From contig NZ_JANZYP010000033.1 in the NCBI RefSeq assembly GCF_025506355.1, positions 33,141 through 97,140 on the forward strand: a stretch of DNA of 64,000 nucleotides. Direction: 5' to 3'. Made by a program: the position numbers and the translations under genes. This DNA comes from Sphaerisporangium corydalis. Lineage in GTDB: Bacteria; Actinomycetota; Actinomycetes; Streptosporangiales; Streptosporangiaceae. Under the pieces are notes generated by a model. It made no database searches and had not been told where the DNA came from. It saw nothing but the letters and a program-made list of their open reading frames with translations. The number at the start of each line of letters is the position of its first letter. Position 1 is the stretch's first letter. Shown in pieces: positions 33,842 to 43,360 of this stretch.

Positions 33842-36736
33842 TCAGTAGCGTTCGGCCAGGCCCGAGTTGATCTCGACGAGGGCCAGGGTGGCGTCGGTGT
33901 AGCGCAGGAGGTTGCTTCCTGCGGGCAGGGCCAGGGTGGCCTGCGCGTACCGCGCGGCGTCTCCCACGGTGGCGAAGCCGAGCCGGGTGGCGGTCACGGT
34001 GCGGACGGAGGTGCCGGCGTTGATCCGCCGGGTCGCGAGGTTGAGGTAGGTCGCCAGCAGTTCGGCGCGCAGCGTACGCGGCTGGAGCACCGGCAGCAGC
34101 AGGGTGGCCGAGGACTCGGGAAGCGACAGCCTGCCGTCCGGGGCCGTGCCGTCGGCCCCGTCGAACCGGGTGTCGGTGGCCTGCGTCCTGGCCAGCGCCT
34201 CGGGGGTCCGCAGGTTGGCGAAGGTCGCCCAGATCGCGGTGGGCCGCGGGTCGCGGCTCGGCGCCACCGTGGTGATCGTGGTGGCCGCCGTGTCGGTTAC
34301 CGGGGCGAACACGCACCCGCCCTCGCTGGTGAAGCTCAGCGACGCCGGCCCGCTCACTGTCGCGCCGCCCACCATGAGCAGGCTGGGACGGGCGCTGAAG
34401 GTGATCGTCGCGCCGGCGCCGGCCGCGACCGTGCCCACGTTCCAGCGCAGTGTGGTCGTGCCGTCGGCATTACGGGTGACGGCGGTGGGCTTCGGTCCGG
34501 TGCCGGTGTCCAGGGCCTGGCTGTAGTAGACCTGCGCCGGGAGCGTCTGGGTGACCGTGACGCCGGCCGCCGTGGCGCTGCCCGCGTTGCGGTACGCGAG
34601 GCCGTAGGTGATCGCCTCGCCCGCGCCGGCCGAGGCCGTGGCGGTCTGGTCGAGGGTCATGACCGGGGCGTGGACCGTCGTGGACACCGACGTGCCGTTG
34701 TTCCCGGTCAGGGTGTCGGGCTCGGGGACGCCGCGCTCGTTGGTGCCGGTCGTGGCCGCCCGGTTGGTGATCGTGGCGCCGTCGGCCGCGGCGCAGGGCA
34801 CCTCGTAGGTGAAGGTCTCGGCCGCCGTCCCGTCCTTGGCCAGGTCGGGCAGCGTCCGGGTGACCCTGGTCCCGTCGGGCAGGGTGTCGGTGACCGAGAC
34901 GCCCACGGCCTTGGCCGGGCCCTTGTTCGTCGTGGTGACGCGGTAGGTCAGGGTGTCACCGCCCCGCGCGTCGGCCTTATCGACGGTCTTGGTCACGGCG
35001 AGGTCGGCGGGCGGGTTGAACAGCAGCAGGTCCTCGCCGGTCAGCTCGCGCGGCGATGTGCCGTGGGCGCCGTCGGCGAACAGCGTGCTGTTCCTGAAGT
35101 CGTAGACCAGGCGGTCCCAGTCCGACCAGCCCTTGAGCGTCTCGCCCGGGGACGCGCCGCAGGCGTTGTCGATCGCGGTGAGGTTGTTGATGTCGGCCGG
35201 CTGCCCGTTGACGAAGTTCCCGTCGCCGTTCCAGTCGATCCGCTGGTTCGCGCGCGCGGTGCGGATCGCCCCGCCGACACCGTAGGTGAGGAGCCTGCTC
35301 CCCGCCCCGGTGAGCCCGGGGACGGCCGTCTCGTCGAGCCCGGTCTCGACCAGGTCACCCGTGGGGACGGCCTGGTAGTCGAGCGGGCGGGCCGGGTCGC
35401 CGGCGAGCGTCTGGTAGGTGTAGCTCATCACGCTGAGGTAGTTCGGCTTGCAGTTGATCCCGTCGAGGGTGCCGTCGTCGCGGCGCCCGCCGTGCCCGAG
35501 CCCGAGGGTGTGGCCGAGCTCGTGCATGAACGTGCCGGTCTCCACGGCCGCGAGGCCGCCGCCGGAGGGGATATAGGTGGGGTTGACCCCGCCCAGGGTG
35601 ACGATGAAGTCGTTGCCGCCCTTGGTGTTGAGCTCGGAGCTCCCCGAGGACGTGGGGGATGTCGCGTTGTCGGCGAAACTGTGGGCGAAGATCATGTACC
35701 GGAAGACGTCCCGCTTGGCCCGCAGGATGTTCGCGCAGTTGGACGAGGCCCGGTCGGCGGGGGTGCCGAAGCGGCCGGCGCACGCCGCCCGCGGGTTGCC
35801 GAGCTTGATGTCGTCGAAGTCGTCGGCCGCGCCCGGGCCGCTGCGGTTGAACAGGATCGACGCGATCTCGGGGATGGCCTCGCCCGGCATGGCGTGCAGG
35901 GTGATGCCGTTGACCCCGTCCGGGTTCGGCACCGGCGCGCCGGCGAACGCGGTGGTCACCGCGTTCAGCACGCCCGCCTGGGGCGCGTGGGAGTGCGGGC
36001 TCGCGCAGCCGGCGGCGGCCGTGCAGTCCATCCAGTCCGCCTCGACGAACAGGTCCTTGTGGTTCACGTTGGCGCTGAACGGCGGGGCGTTGAGCGCGAG
36101 GTCGACGGTGCCGTCGTCGTCGACGTCGATCCCGTTCTTCTCCCACGCGTCCAGCAGGCCGTCCCTGTCCCGGTCGGGCCCGATCTCCAGGCAGACGCGC
36201 ACCGCGGGCTTGGGGTCGTCGCCGAAGATCCCGCCCCCGGGCTCGCCGTTGCCGTCGACGCATCCCTCCGGCGCCGTGAGGTCGCCGCTCGGGACACCGG
36301 TCCGCATGTTCACCGTGAACTCGAGGTTGCCGGTGCCCGACCTCGGGCTCGCGTCGCCGAGGTCGTCCGGGCTCGTGGAGTCCTGGTCCCAGATCTGCAG
36401 GCCCACGCCGATGTCGCCGTCGCCGTCGACCTGCGCTGTGGTCGTCCAGCCCTCCGGGGTGACCGAGTCCTGATCCTCGGCCGCGCGCGGTGTGGTGAAG
36501 GTGGGGGACCCGCTGATGGTCATCTTGGCGTAGAAGTCCGGCGCGCTCTCGCCGGAGTCCTCCAGCCCCTCGTTGCGGCAGGGGTCGATGCACTCGACCT
36601 TGGTGATCGTCACGCTGAGCGGTACGGCGTCCGCCGCCGACGCCGGCGGCGGTGCGGGCCACCCGGCCAGCGTGACCGTCATGAGCAGGGCGGTCACGCC
36701 GCCCAGTGTGCGTACCCGACGTCTCCACAACCGCAT
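33842..36736 (-). CDS. Secreted metallopeptidase-like protein with DUF11 repeats
   Basis: A 964-residue exported protein. A Sec signal peptide covers about residues 1-34 (RRRVRTLGG start, ASAADA cleavage). Asp-rich segments (DGDGDIGVG, DRDRDGLLDAW, DVDDDGTVDL) look like thrombospondin-type calcium loops. The zinc motif HELGHTLGLGHGG near residue 403 and the later MSYTYQ Met-turn place it with metzincins. Two DUF11 domains (about 565-660 and 675-770) and a C-terminal Leu-rich domain follow; no sortase signal is seen. It is probably a cell-surface or secreted protease. AGGAGG precedes the ATG at 36736, and a LacI-type palindrome overlaps its leader. Confidence 0.85.
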   Translation of the reverse strand: MRLWRRRVRTLGGVTALLMTVTLAGWPAPPPASAADAVPLSVTITKVECIDPCRNEGLEDSGESAPDFYAKMTISGSPTFTTPRAAEDQDSVTPEGWTTTAQVDGDGDIGVGLQIWDQDSTSPDDLGDASPRSGTGNLEFTVNMRTGVPSGDLTAPEGCVDGNGEPGGGIFGDDPKPAVRVCLEIGPDRDRDGLLDAWEKNGIDVDDDGTVDLALNAPPFSANVNHKDLFVEADWMDCTAAAGCASPHSHAPQAGVLNAVTTAFAGAPVPNPDGVNGITLHAMPGEAIPEIASILFNRSGPGAADDFDDIKLGNPRAACAGRFGTPADRASSNCANILRAKRDVFRYMIFAHSFADNATSPTSSGSSELNTKGGNDFIVTLGGVNPTYIPSGGGLAAVETGTFMHELGHTLGLGHGGRRDDGTLDGINCKPNYLSVMSYTYQTLAGDPARPLDYQAVPTGDLVETGLDETAVPGLTGAGSRLLTYGVGGAIRTARANQRIDWNGDGNFVNGQPADINNLTAIDNACGASPGETLKGWSDWDRLVYDFRNSTLFADGAHGTSPRELTGEDLLLFNPPADLAVTKTVDKADARGGDTLTYRVTTTNKGPAKAVGVSVTDTLPDGTRVTRTLPDLAKDGTAAETFTYEVPCAAADGATITNRAATTGTNERGVPEPDTLTGNNGTSVSTTVHAPVMTLDQTATASAGAGEAITYGLAYRNAGSATAAGVTVTQTLPAQVYYSQALDTGTGPKPTAVTRNADGTTTLRWNVGTVAAGAGATITFSARPSLLMVGGATVSGPASLSFTSEGGCVFAPVTDTAATTITTVAPSRDPRPTAIWATFANLRTPEALARTQATDTRFDGADGTAPDGRLSLPESSATLLLPVLQPRTLRAELLATYLNLATRRINAGTSVRTVTATRLGFATVGDAARYAQATLALPAGSNLLRYTDATLALVEINSGLAERY

Positions 36737-36752
36737 CGCGGCCTCCTGATTC

Positions 36753-36768
36753 CTGGGAACGTTCCCAG
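36753..36768. promoter_or_regulatory. LacI-type operator upstream of the metallopeptidase gene
   Basis: CTGGGAACGTTCCCAG is a perfect 16-bp palindrome with the central CG typical of LacI-family operators. It ends 17 bp before the ATG, so a bound repressor would block transcription or early elongation. A second dyad, TGAGTA (36801-36806) and TACTCA (36813-36818), lies further upstream near the presumed promoter. Confidence 0.75.
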
Positions 36769-36857
36769 AGCGAGGGTCCGCGCCTGCGGCCGCGAGCACA
36801 TGAGTAACCCCCTACTCACCCCCCTTTACCGGGACAAATCAGTTCCCACAAATACGG

Positions 36858-39455
36858 TCAGATGGGACGAGGAGGGCGGCTCCTGTCGTTGGCGCGGGCC
36901 AGCTCGACGAGCAGCAGCGTTTCGGCCAGGCACGCGTTCGCGAAGTCGCCGAGGTGCAGGCTCTCGTCGGCCCCGTGCACACGGGCGTCCGGGTCGGATC
37001 CCGCGCTGGTGACCAGGATGGCGGCGTCGGGGAACGCGTCGGCGAACTCGGCGATGAACGGGATCGTGCCCCCGATCCCGACCTCCACCAGGTCCTTGCC
37101 GTAGGCCGCCCCGAAGGCCACGCGCGCCGCGTCGAACCCGGCCCCCCGCGTGTCGATGGCGTACGGCCGGCCGAGCGAGCCACGGGTGAGCTCGACCTGG
37201 ACCCCCCAGGGCGCGTGGTCGCGAAGGTGGCGCGCGAGGCTCTCCCACGCGGCGTCCACGTTCTGGCCGGGGGCCAGCCGGACGCTGACCTTCGCGCGGG
37301 CCGACGGCGCGAGGGTGTTCGAGGCGTCGGCCACAGGCGTGGCGTCGATGGCCAGCACGGTCGCGGTCGGCTTGGCCCAGATCCGCTCGGCGATCGTGCC
37401 GCTTCCCAGCAGCCGCACCCCGTCGAGCATTCCGGCCTCGGCGCGGAACCGCTCCTCCGAGTACCCGGCCTCGGAGGCCTTCCCCACGACGAGCCCCTCG
37501 ACGGCCACCTCCCCCTGGTCGTCGTGGAGGGTGGCCAGCAGCCTGCACAGGGCGGTCAGCGCGTCGGGGGCGGCGCCCCCGAAGACGCCGGAGTGCACGC
37601 CGCGTTCCAGCGCCCGCACCTCCACCACGCAGTCGACCAGCCCGCGCAACGTCGTCGTCAGGGACGGGACGCCGACGTCCAGGTTGGCGGAGTCCGCGAG
37701 GACGGCGACGTCGGCCCTGAGCTTGTCGCGGTGGCGACGGAGGAACGCGCCGAGCGTCGGCGACCCGATCTCCTCCTCACCCTCGACGAAGACGGTGACC
37801 CCGACCGGGGGACGGCCGCCGAACAGGCGCAGCACCGCGAGGTGCGCCGCGATCCCCGCCTTGTCGTCGGCCGACCCCCGGCCGTACAGGCGTCCGTCGC
37901 GCTCCAGCGGGGTGAACGGGGGGCTCGTCCACTTGCCGGGGTCGCCGGTCGGCTGGACGTCGTGGTGGGCGTACAGCAGGACGGTCGGCATGCCGGGAGG
38001 CGCGGGGAAGCGGGCCACCACCGCGGGCCGTCCTCCCTCGACGTCGTCGAGGATCTCGGTGTCCGGCGCGCCGGCGTCGTCGAACAGCCGGGCGGTCAGC
38101 TCGGCCGAGCGGCGCACGTCCTCCGAATGGGCGGGGTCGGCGCTGACGGAGGGGATCCGGATGAGTTCCTCGAGGTCACGCCGGACCGAGGGCAGGACCT
38201 CCGCGAGCGCCGCTCGCAGGTCGTCGCTCATGGACGTCTCTTCTCCGGCCGAGGCCACGGTCTGGAACCTGATCAGGGAGGCCGCGCGGCTCGCGGCGGC
38301 GGCGGCCGACTCCGGATCCCGGCCGCCCGCGAGGACGTAGCCGGCGCGGCCACGGTAGTCGGTGAGCGGCGCCAGCACCTCGCCGAGCCTGCTCATCTCG
38401 CCGATCCGCACGACGCCCCTGACACCCAGCGCGTCCTGGAGCCCCGTGACGGCGATGATCCTCCCGGCGGGCGGCGTCAGGAAGCGCACCCCGGCCGCGG
38501 CGAGCGGGACCTCGGGGACGGCGGGGAGCAGCCCGTGAAGCAGGGCCCGCGCCGAGGCGGTGGCGAGGTCGACGCCCGAGACGAACTCGACCATCTCCCA
38601 GATCCGCGCACCGCCGTACCGGGTGTTTATCTCCACCACCGTGGCGCCGTCGCCGTAGGTGATCACCTCGGTGTGGCCGGGCCCCCACGCGTGCCCGACG
38701 GCGTCCAGGGCCCAGAACACGGCCGCGGTCGCGTTCTTGCGTTCCAGGTCGCCCAGCGTCGCGGGCAGTTCGTGGGAGGTCTCCACGAAGTGCGGTGGCC
38801 CGGTGGTGTGCTTCTCGGTGACGGCCAGCACGCGGTGCTCACCGGCGGCACTCATCGTCTCGACGCTGATCTCGTGACCCTCGATGAACTCCTCGGCGAG
38901 CACCTGGCCGGCCGCGCACTCCCGGGCGGTGTGCGCCCACGCCGCCTCCAGGGTGGTCTCGCCGTCGATGAGCGAGATGCCCCGGCCGCCGTTGCCGTCG
39001 GCCGGCTTCACCAGGACCTTCCCCCGGCAGGTGCTCACGAAGGCGCGCAGGTCGTCGATCCCGGCGCAGAGCCGGTACGCGGTCGTGGAGAGGCCGCGTT
39101 CCGCCAGCCGGTGCCGCATGGCGGCCTTGTCCCTGGTGAGCCGCACGGCCTCGGCGGGGTTCACCCGGATGCCCAGCGCCTCGCCCGCGAGACTGGTCGG
39201 GTACAGGGCGAACTCGGTGAGGCCGAGCATCGCGTCGACCGGCCGCCAGCGGTGGATCGCCCTGACGCAGGCCAGCAGCGACTCGGTGTCGGTGATGCCG
39301 GCGGTGAAGGTCCGCAGCGCGGCCGTGCGGACGAACGGGTCGTCGGCCCCTGGCCGGTCGACCAGGGTCAGCGCGATCGGTGCCCCGACCAGCTTGCCCA
39401 CGATCTCGGGGCGCGCGCCGACCAGCACCAGATGCGGGAAGCTCTCAGTGGACAT
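36858..39455 (-). CDS. ATP-grasp ligase fused to M20 dipeptidase
   Basis: One uninterrupted 865-codon frame. Residues 1-405 form an ATP-grasp ligase: VLVKPADGNGGRGISLI (ATP loop), VLAEEFIEGHEISVE and metal-binding VVEINTRYGGARIWEM. Residues 409-865 form a complete M20 peptidase: LLYAHHDVQPTG, YGRGSADDKAG, FVEGEEEIGS, VLADSANLD and the late ligand in VHGADESLHLGDF. A Met at residue 409 (ATG at 38231) follows a GGAGAAGAG sequence, so a free 457-residue M20 protein may also be made. The ligase would join amino acids and the peptidase cleave dipeptides, opposing or editing activities. The start overlaps the MFS stop. Confidence 0.85.
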   Translation of the reverse strand: MSTESFPHLVLVGARPEIVGKLVGAPIALTLVDRPGADDPFVRTAALRTFTAGITDTESLLACVRAIHRWRPVDAMLGLTEFALYPTSLAGEALGIRVNPAEAVRLTRDKAAMRHRLAERGLSTTAYRLCAGIDDLRAFVSTCRGKVLVKPADGNGGRGISLIDGETTLEAAWAHTARECAAGQVLAEEFIEGHEISVETMSAAGEHRVLAVTEKHTTGPPHFVETSHELPATLGDLERKNATAAVFWALDAVGHAWGPGHTEVITYGDGATVVEINTRYGGARIWEMVEFVSGVDLATASARALLHGLLPAVPEVPLAAAGVRFLTPPAGRIIAVTGLQDALGVRGVVRIGEMSRLGEVLAPLTDYRGRAGYVLAGGRDPESAAAAASRAASLIRFQTVASAGEETSMSDDLRAALAEVLPSVRRDLEELIRIPSVSADPAHSEDVRRSAELTARLFDDAGAPDTEILDDVEGGRPAVVARFPAPPGMPTVLLYAHHDVQPTGDPGKWTSPPFTPLERDGRLYGRGSADDKAGIAAHLAVLRLFGGRPPVGVTVFVEGEEEIGSPTLGAFLRRHRDKLRADVAVLADSANLDVGVPSLTTTLRGLVDCVVEVRALERGVHSGVFGGAAPDALTALCRLLATLHDDQGEVAVEGLVVGKASEAGYSEERFRAEAGMLDGVRLLGSGTIAERIWAKPTATVLAIDATPVADASNTLAPSARAKVSVRLAPGQNVDAAWESLARHLRDHAPWGVQVELTRGSLGRPYAIDTRGAGFDAARVAFGAAYGKDLVEVGIGGTIPFIAEFADAFPDAAILVTSAGSDPDARVHGADESLHLGDFANACLAETLLLVELARANDRSRPPRPI

Positions 39456-40716
39456 GGTCCTCCTCCGGGACGGTCACGGGCTCGTGGTCGATGCGCTCCC
39501 GCTCGGCCCAGCGCGCCACCGGCGGGGTGGCCAGCCCGGCCAGCGCGAGCAGGACGCCGAGCGCCAGCCAGCCGGCGGGCCCGGCGGGCAGCACCAGCGC
39601 GGCCAGGACGAACGCGCCGCACACGTCCATGGCGGAGAAGCCGAGGTTGAACACCGCGAGGAACCTGGCGCGCGAGGCGGCGGGCGACAGCAGCAGGGAC
39701 AGCCCCCACGAACCGGACGCCTGCCACATCTCGGCGAAGGTGAGCGCCAAGGTGGCCAGGACCAGCAGGGCCCCCAGGCTCCACGGGGCGGCCGCCATGT
39801 TCTCGTGCGTGGCGGCCAGCAGTCCCGTGCAGGCCAGGAGCAGCCAGCCCGATCTTCGCAGGGCTCGCGAGGCGCCGTTCGCGTCCTCGGTGCCCCGGGT
39901 CATTCGCACCTGGAGGACCACGACCAGCACCGCGTTGACCGCGATGAGCACGCCGATCAGCGACTGCGGCGCCAGGTGGTGGGTGACGATCCACAGGGGC
40001 ACGCCGACCGCCAGGATCTGCCGGTGGATGCTGAGCAGCCCGGCGAGCGCGGTGACCACCAGGAAGGCGGGCCGGCGGCGCACCAGGTCCCTGCTCGGCC
40101 CGCGCGTCTTCCTGACCGGCACCGTTTCGGGACGGAGCACGATCCGGCGCAGCAGGTACGCGGCGATCGCGAACGTGGCGGCGTTGCCCAGGACCACGAC
40201 GAGCATCGAGACGCGGCCCGGGAGCAGCAGGATGATCGCGGCGATCAGCGCGCCGAGGGTGAAGCCCGCGTTGCGGATGCTGCGCAGCGCGCCGGCGGTC
40301 TTGACCCGGTCGGCGTCGTCCACCGCGCTGGTGACGAAGGACAGCAGGATCGGCTGGCTGGCCCGTTCGGCGAGGCTCAGGAACACCACGACGGCGACGA
40401 ACCCGGCGAAGTTCTGCACGAACGCGTACGCGACGAACCCGGCGGCCCGCCACAGCTGCAGGCTGATCAGCACCTTGCGGACGCCGATCCGGTCGGCGAG
40501 CCCGCCCCACAGCACCGAGCACGACAGCCCGATGACCGCGCCCAGCGCCAGGCCCTGCCCGATCTGGGCCGGCGTCAGGAGCAGGACGGTGGTGAACAGC
40601 ACGACGGACGCCGAGGTGAAGGCGCCGTTCCCCGCCGAGTCGATGATCGACACGACCATGAGGCGGCGGGCGTTCGGGACAGCCCACAGGCTGTTGCGGA
40701 ACTTCGGCATCCTCAT
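39445..40716 (-). CDS. MFS transporter
   Basis: A 423-residue, 12-helix major facilitator protein. GGLADRIGVRKVLISLQ is motif A, and the N-terminal SIIDSAGNGAFTSASVVLFTTVL helix resembles drug and peptide exporters. Located between two ATP-grasp genes, with an ATGA overlap on its start side and an 11-bp overlap on its stop side, it is probably the exporter or self-resistance pump for the locus product. Confidence 0.88.
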   Translation of the reverse strand: MRMPKFRNSLWAVPNARRLMVVSIIDSAGNGAFTSASVVLFTTVLLLTPAQIGQGLALGAVIGLSCSVLWGGLADRIGVRKVLISLQLWRAAGFVAYAFVQNFAGFVAVVVFLSLAERASQPILLSFVTSAVDDADRVKTAGALRSIRNAGFTLGALIAAIILLLPGRVSMLVVVLGNAATFAIAAYLLRRIVLRPETVPVRKTRGPSRDLVRRRPAFLVVTALAGLLSIHRQILAVGVPLWIVTHHLAPQSLIGVLIAVNAVLVVVLQVRMTRGTEDANGASRALRRSGWLLLACTGLLAATHENMAAAPWSLGALLVLATLALTFAEMWQASGSWGLSLLLSPAASRARFLAVFNLGFSAMDVCGAFVLAALVLPAGPAGWLALGVLLALAGLATPPVARWAERERIDHEPVTVPEEDHVH

Positions 40717-41969
40717 CGCAGGGCGATCTCTATCAGGGACACCGCGTGCGCCGCGCGGTCCAGGGCCTGCCCGGCGTCCTCGCCGACCACCAGGACGTGA
40801 CCGACGCGGTCCTTGGACGCGAGCGGCTCCGACACCTGGTCTCCGGCGGCGGCCCTGACGTCGACCGCGCACACACCCGGTGCGGCCGTCGCCGCCGCCA
40901 CCCCGCCGACCCGCTCGACCGTGCCGGACGGCGAGGTGAGGAAGGTGATCGCGCTCGCCTGCCCTGCCGTCTCGGGCATGGCGCTCCCTTCGGCTCCCGC
41001 GGTCATCAGCGCGGCGTAGCGGGCGATGAAGGGCACGCCGTACGCGAGCGCGATGAGGTCGGTGATCCGGTCGCCGGGGAGGCGTCCCGCGCACTCGACC
41101 AGCACCGGCCCGGTGGTGGTCAGCAGCCATTCGCAGTGCAGGATGCCGGACCGGAACCCGGTCGCGCCGACCAGCGTCTCCATCAGGCCGAGCAGTTCCT
41201 TCGGCAGGACCCGGCCGGCGGGGGCCGGCACGACGTGGCCGGTCTCGACGGGATGGCGGCCGGGCAGCACCCGTTTGGCCGTGACGTTGGAGAACACCAC
41301 CTCGCCCGCGTCCACCAGGCACTCGACGCTGACCTCGTCCCCGTGGACCCGCTCCTCGACCAGGAACCTGGTCGGCGGTGGCGGGTCGAGCCGGCTCTGG
41401 CCGGCGGCGGCCGTCGTCTGCGCCCACGCCTCCGCCAGGTCGTCGCCCGGATCGAGCAGCACCACTCCGAGGCTGCCGGAGCGTCCCGTCGGCTTGAGTA
41501 CCAGGCCGTGGTGGTCCGGCCCGCCCGCCACCGCCAGCTCGCCCGCGGCCGCCTCCAGTTCGGCGAGGCCGGCCACCACGCGCCAGCGGGGATTGGGCAG
41601 CCCGGCCGCCTCGGCGACCTCGCGCAGCCTGAGCTTGTCCCCGAGTATTTGCGCCGCCTCCACGCCCGCGCCCGGCAGCCCGAGCCCGGCGGCCAGGCGT
41701 GCCGAGGCGACGGTGGAGGTCTCGTCGGTGGCGGGCAGTATCCGGTCGACGGATCGCGGGAGGCGGGCGATCAGCTCGCCCAGGTCCTCGTCGTGGACGA
41801 AGTCGGCGGCGATCAGCTCGGTGACGACCGGGAACTCCGCGAGGCGCTCGCGCAGCCCGCGCCCCTCGATGACGGCGGGGTGCTCGACGACCAGGACGGG
41901 TTCGTCCGGCATCTGTTCCTGGAGACTGTTCAGCATCTTGACGCCGAACCCGACGATGAGCGTGGTCAA
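40713..41969 (-). CDS. ATP-grasp domain amino-acid ligase
   Basis: A 418-residue ATP-grasp enzyme. LVLKPTGRSGSLGVVLL binds ATP, FLVEERVHGDEVSVECLV follows, and VLVECAGRLPGDRITDLI carries the Mg-binding acids. The DabC/BacD-like layout suggests acyl phosphate formation and peptide bond formation between amino acids. It starts at a TTG (41969) that overlaps the preceding stop as TTGA and ends in an ATGA overlap with the MFS gene. Substrates unknown. Confidence 0.87.
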   Translation of the reverse strand: MTTLIVGFGVKMLNSLQEQMPDEPVLVVEHPAVIEGRGLRERLAEFPVVTELIAADFVHDEDLGELIARLPRSVDRILPATDETSTVASARLAAGLGLPGAGVEAAQILGDKLRLREVAEAAGLPNPRWRVVAGLAELEAAAGELAVAGGPDHHGLVLKPTGRSGSLGVVLLDPGDDLAEAWAQTTAAAGQSRLDPPPPTRFLVEERVHGDEVSVECLVDAGEVVFSNVTAKRVLPGRHPVETGHVVPAPAGRVLPKELLGLMETLVGATGFRSGILHCEWLLTTTGPVLVECAGRLPGDRITDLIALAYGVPFIARYAALMTAGAEGSAMPETAGQASAITFLTSPSGTVERVGGVAAATAAPGVCAVDVRAAAGDQVSEPLASKDRVGHVLVVGEDAGQALDRAAHAVSLIEIALR

Positions 41970-43237
41970 GAGGGGTCTCCCGTCATCACGGCCGCCTGTT
42001 CGAAGACGAGCCGCCCTTCCAGCTCCTTGATGAGCCGGTAGTCCGTCTCGATGGCGGCCCAGCTCGGGGCCGCCTGGATGACCCATCCCAGGCTGGTGCT
42101 CATCCCGGTCGTGCAGGGGACGAACTTGCCGTTCTCGGGGATGAGCATGCCGCGGAAGGTCGGCAGGTCCCGCACCACGTCGAAGCTCTCCACGTTGCGG
42201 AGGATCCCCTCGTGCGCGGCGCCCAGCCACACGGTCCGCACCTGCTGGAGCAGCGCGTAGCCGGGGGTGAACTCGCCGTCCAGGTGGTGCCGTACCGTGC
42301 GCTCGACCTGGTTGTCGCCGGTCGCGAGCGAGCCGGAGAGCATCATGCAACTGCCCGATGGCCTGGTCGCCAGCTCGACCAGCCGGGGGCCGTCCGGTGA
42401 GAGGATCACCTCGGCGTGGGTGCACCCGTTGCGGATCCCGAGGGCGTGCGCGGCCTGCATCGTGTACTCGGCGAGCGGCGGCACGTCGGGGTGGCCGGGC
42501 GGCAGGAAGTCGGCGACGTCGTAGATGCCGATCTCGCCGTCCTTGGTGTACTTCTCGTAGCGGCAGACGTCGACCAGCCCGTGCCGCCCGTCCACCGAGT
42601 ACAGGTCGACGATGTATTCGGGGCCCCGAGCGAACTCCTGGATGATGACGCGGTCGTTGACCAGGCCGTAGTGGTTGCGGGAGCCGATCAGCCGGTCGAA
42701 GAACGGCCGCCAGTCCTGCCCCGCCTCGATGAGCTTGACGTCCTCGGCGCCGCTGCTCTTGGGCGGCTTGATGACCAGGGGGCAGTTCTCCAGGCCGTGG
42801 CGGCGCAGCCAGGCGGCGATGACCCTGGCGTCGCCGGAGCAGATCGTGCGGAGGTGCGGGACGCCGTGCGCCTCCAGCGCCTCGACCATCAGGCCCTTGT
42901 CACGGTGGGCGGGGGCCGAGCCCGGCAGGTTCCCCGTGCCGGGGAGCAGCCGGTCGACCAGGTCCGCGGCCAGTTCCACGCCCGGCTCAAGGCCCGGGAC
43001 GATGCAGACCGGGTCGTAGCCCTTCACCGTCGCGGCGAGGGCGTCCAGATCACCGTCATGGTAGTGGACGGCCGCGAAGTCATCGGGAAACCAACGGGGA
43101 AGGAACGCTTCCATCGGTTCAGGAGTGCTCATCACGGCGACCGGTTCGACACCCCGTGCCCGGAATGCGCTGGCGAATCCCCGGGAGTCTCCGAAGGGAA
43201 TGTGATAGGCATCGACGATGATGGCGAATCGGTCCAT
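41966..43237 (-). CDS. ATP-grasp domain amino-acid ligase
   Basis: A 423-residue ATP-grasp protein, first of the ligase/transport block. PLVIKPPKSSGAEDVKLI (ATP loop), VIIQEFARGPEYIVDLYS and LVELATRPSGSCMMLS (metal site) are clear. The N-terminal AIIVDAYHIPFGDSRGFASA pre-ATP-grasp region resembles L-amino-acid ligases that make dipeptides. GAGG six bases upstream sets the ATG at 43237. A GTG at 43249 is the alternative. Acceptor and donor are not known; the three ligases in this locus are clearly different from each other. Confidence 0.87.
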   Translation of the reverse strand: MDRFAIIVDAYHIPFGDSRGFASAFRARGVEPVAVMSTPEPMEAFLPRWFPDDFAAVHYHDGDLDALAATVKGYDPVCIVPGLEPGVELAADLVDRLLPGTGNLPGSAPAHRDKGLMVEALEAHGVPHLRTICSGDARVIAAWLRRHGLENCPLVIKPPKSSGAEDVKLIEAGQDWRPFFDRLIGSRNHYGLVNDRVIIQEFARGPEYIVDLYSVDGRHGLVDVCRYEKYTKDGEIGIYDVADFLPPGHPDVPPLAEYTMQAAHALGIRNGCTHAEVILSPDGPRLVELATRPSGSCMMLSGSLATGDNQVERTVRHHLDGEFTPGYALLQQVRTVWLGAAHEGILRNVESFDVVRDLPTFRGMLIPENGKFVPCTTGMSTSLGWVIQAAPSWAAIETDYRLIKELEGRLVFEQAAVMTGDPS

Positions 43238-43339
43238 CCGGGTCCTCACTGATCGACGACTTCATGGCCCAGCAAATCGCAATGGAGAGCGACCCGATAC
43301 CGTGGATCGCAGAAAGCCTGATCTCGGACGCAGATAACA

Positions 43340-43355
43340 CCGGCCTACCGGCCGG
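43340..43355 (-). terminator. Short hairpin after the ABC permease operon
   Basis: CCGGCC (43340-43345) and GGCCGG (43350-43355) with a four-base loop, just past the minus-strand permease stop. Weak but well placed. The 123-bp gap should also hold the promoter for the ligase operon; I cannot assign boxes. Confidence 0.5.
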
Positions 43356-43360
43356 CCATT

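Noticed and set aside
33704..37012. Open frame of 1,102 codons on the plus strand
   Set aside because: Antisense to the metallopeptidase gene, whose signal peptide, zinc motif and DUF11 domains are convincing; the translation here has no recognisable fold.
38231..39455. Reading the ATP-grasp and M20 parts as two separate genes
   Set aside because: No stop codon separates them in the given sequence, so they are annotated as one fusion, with the internal start noted.
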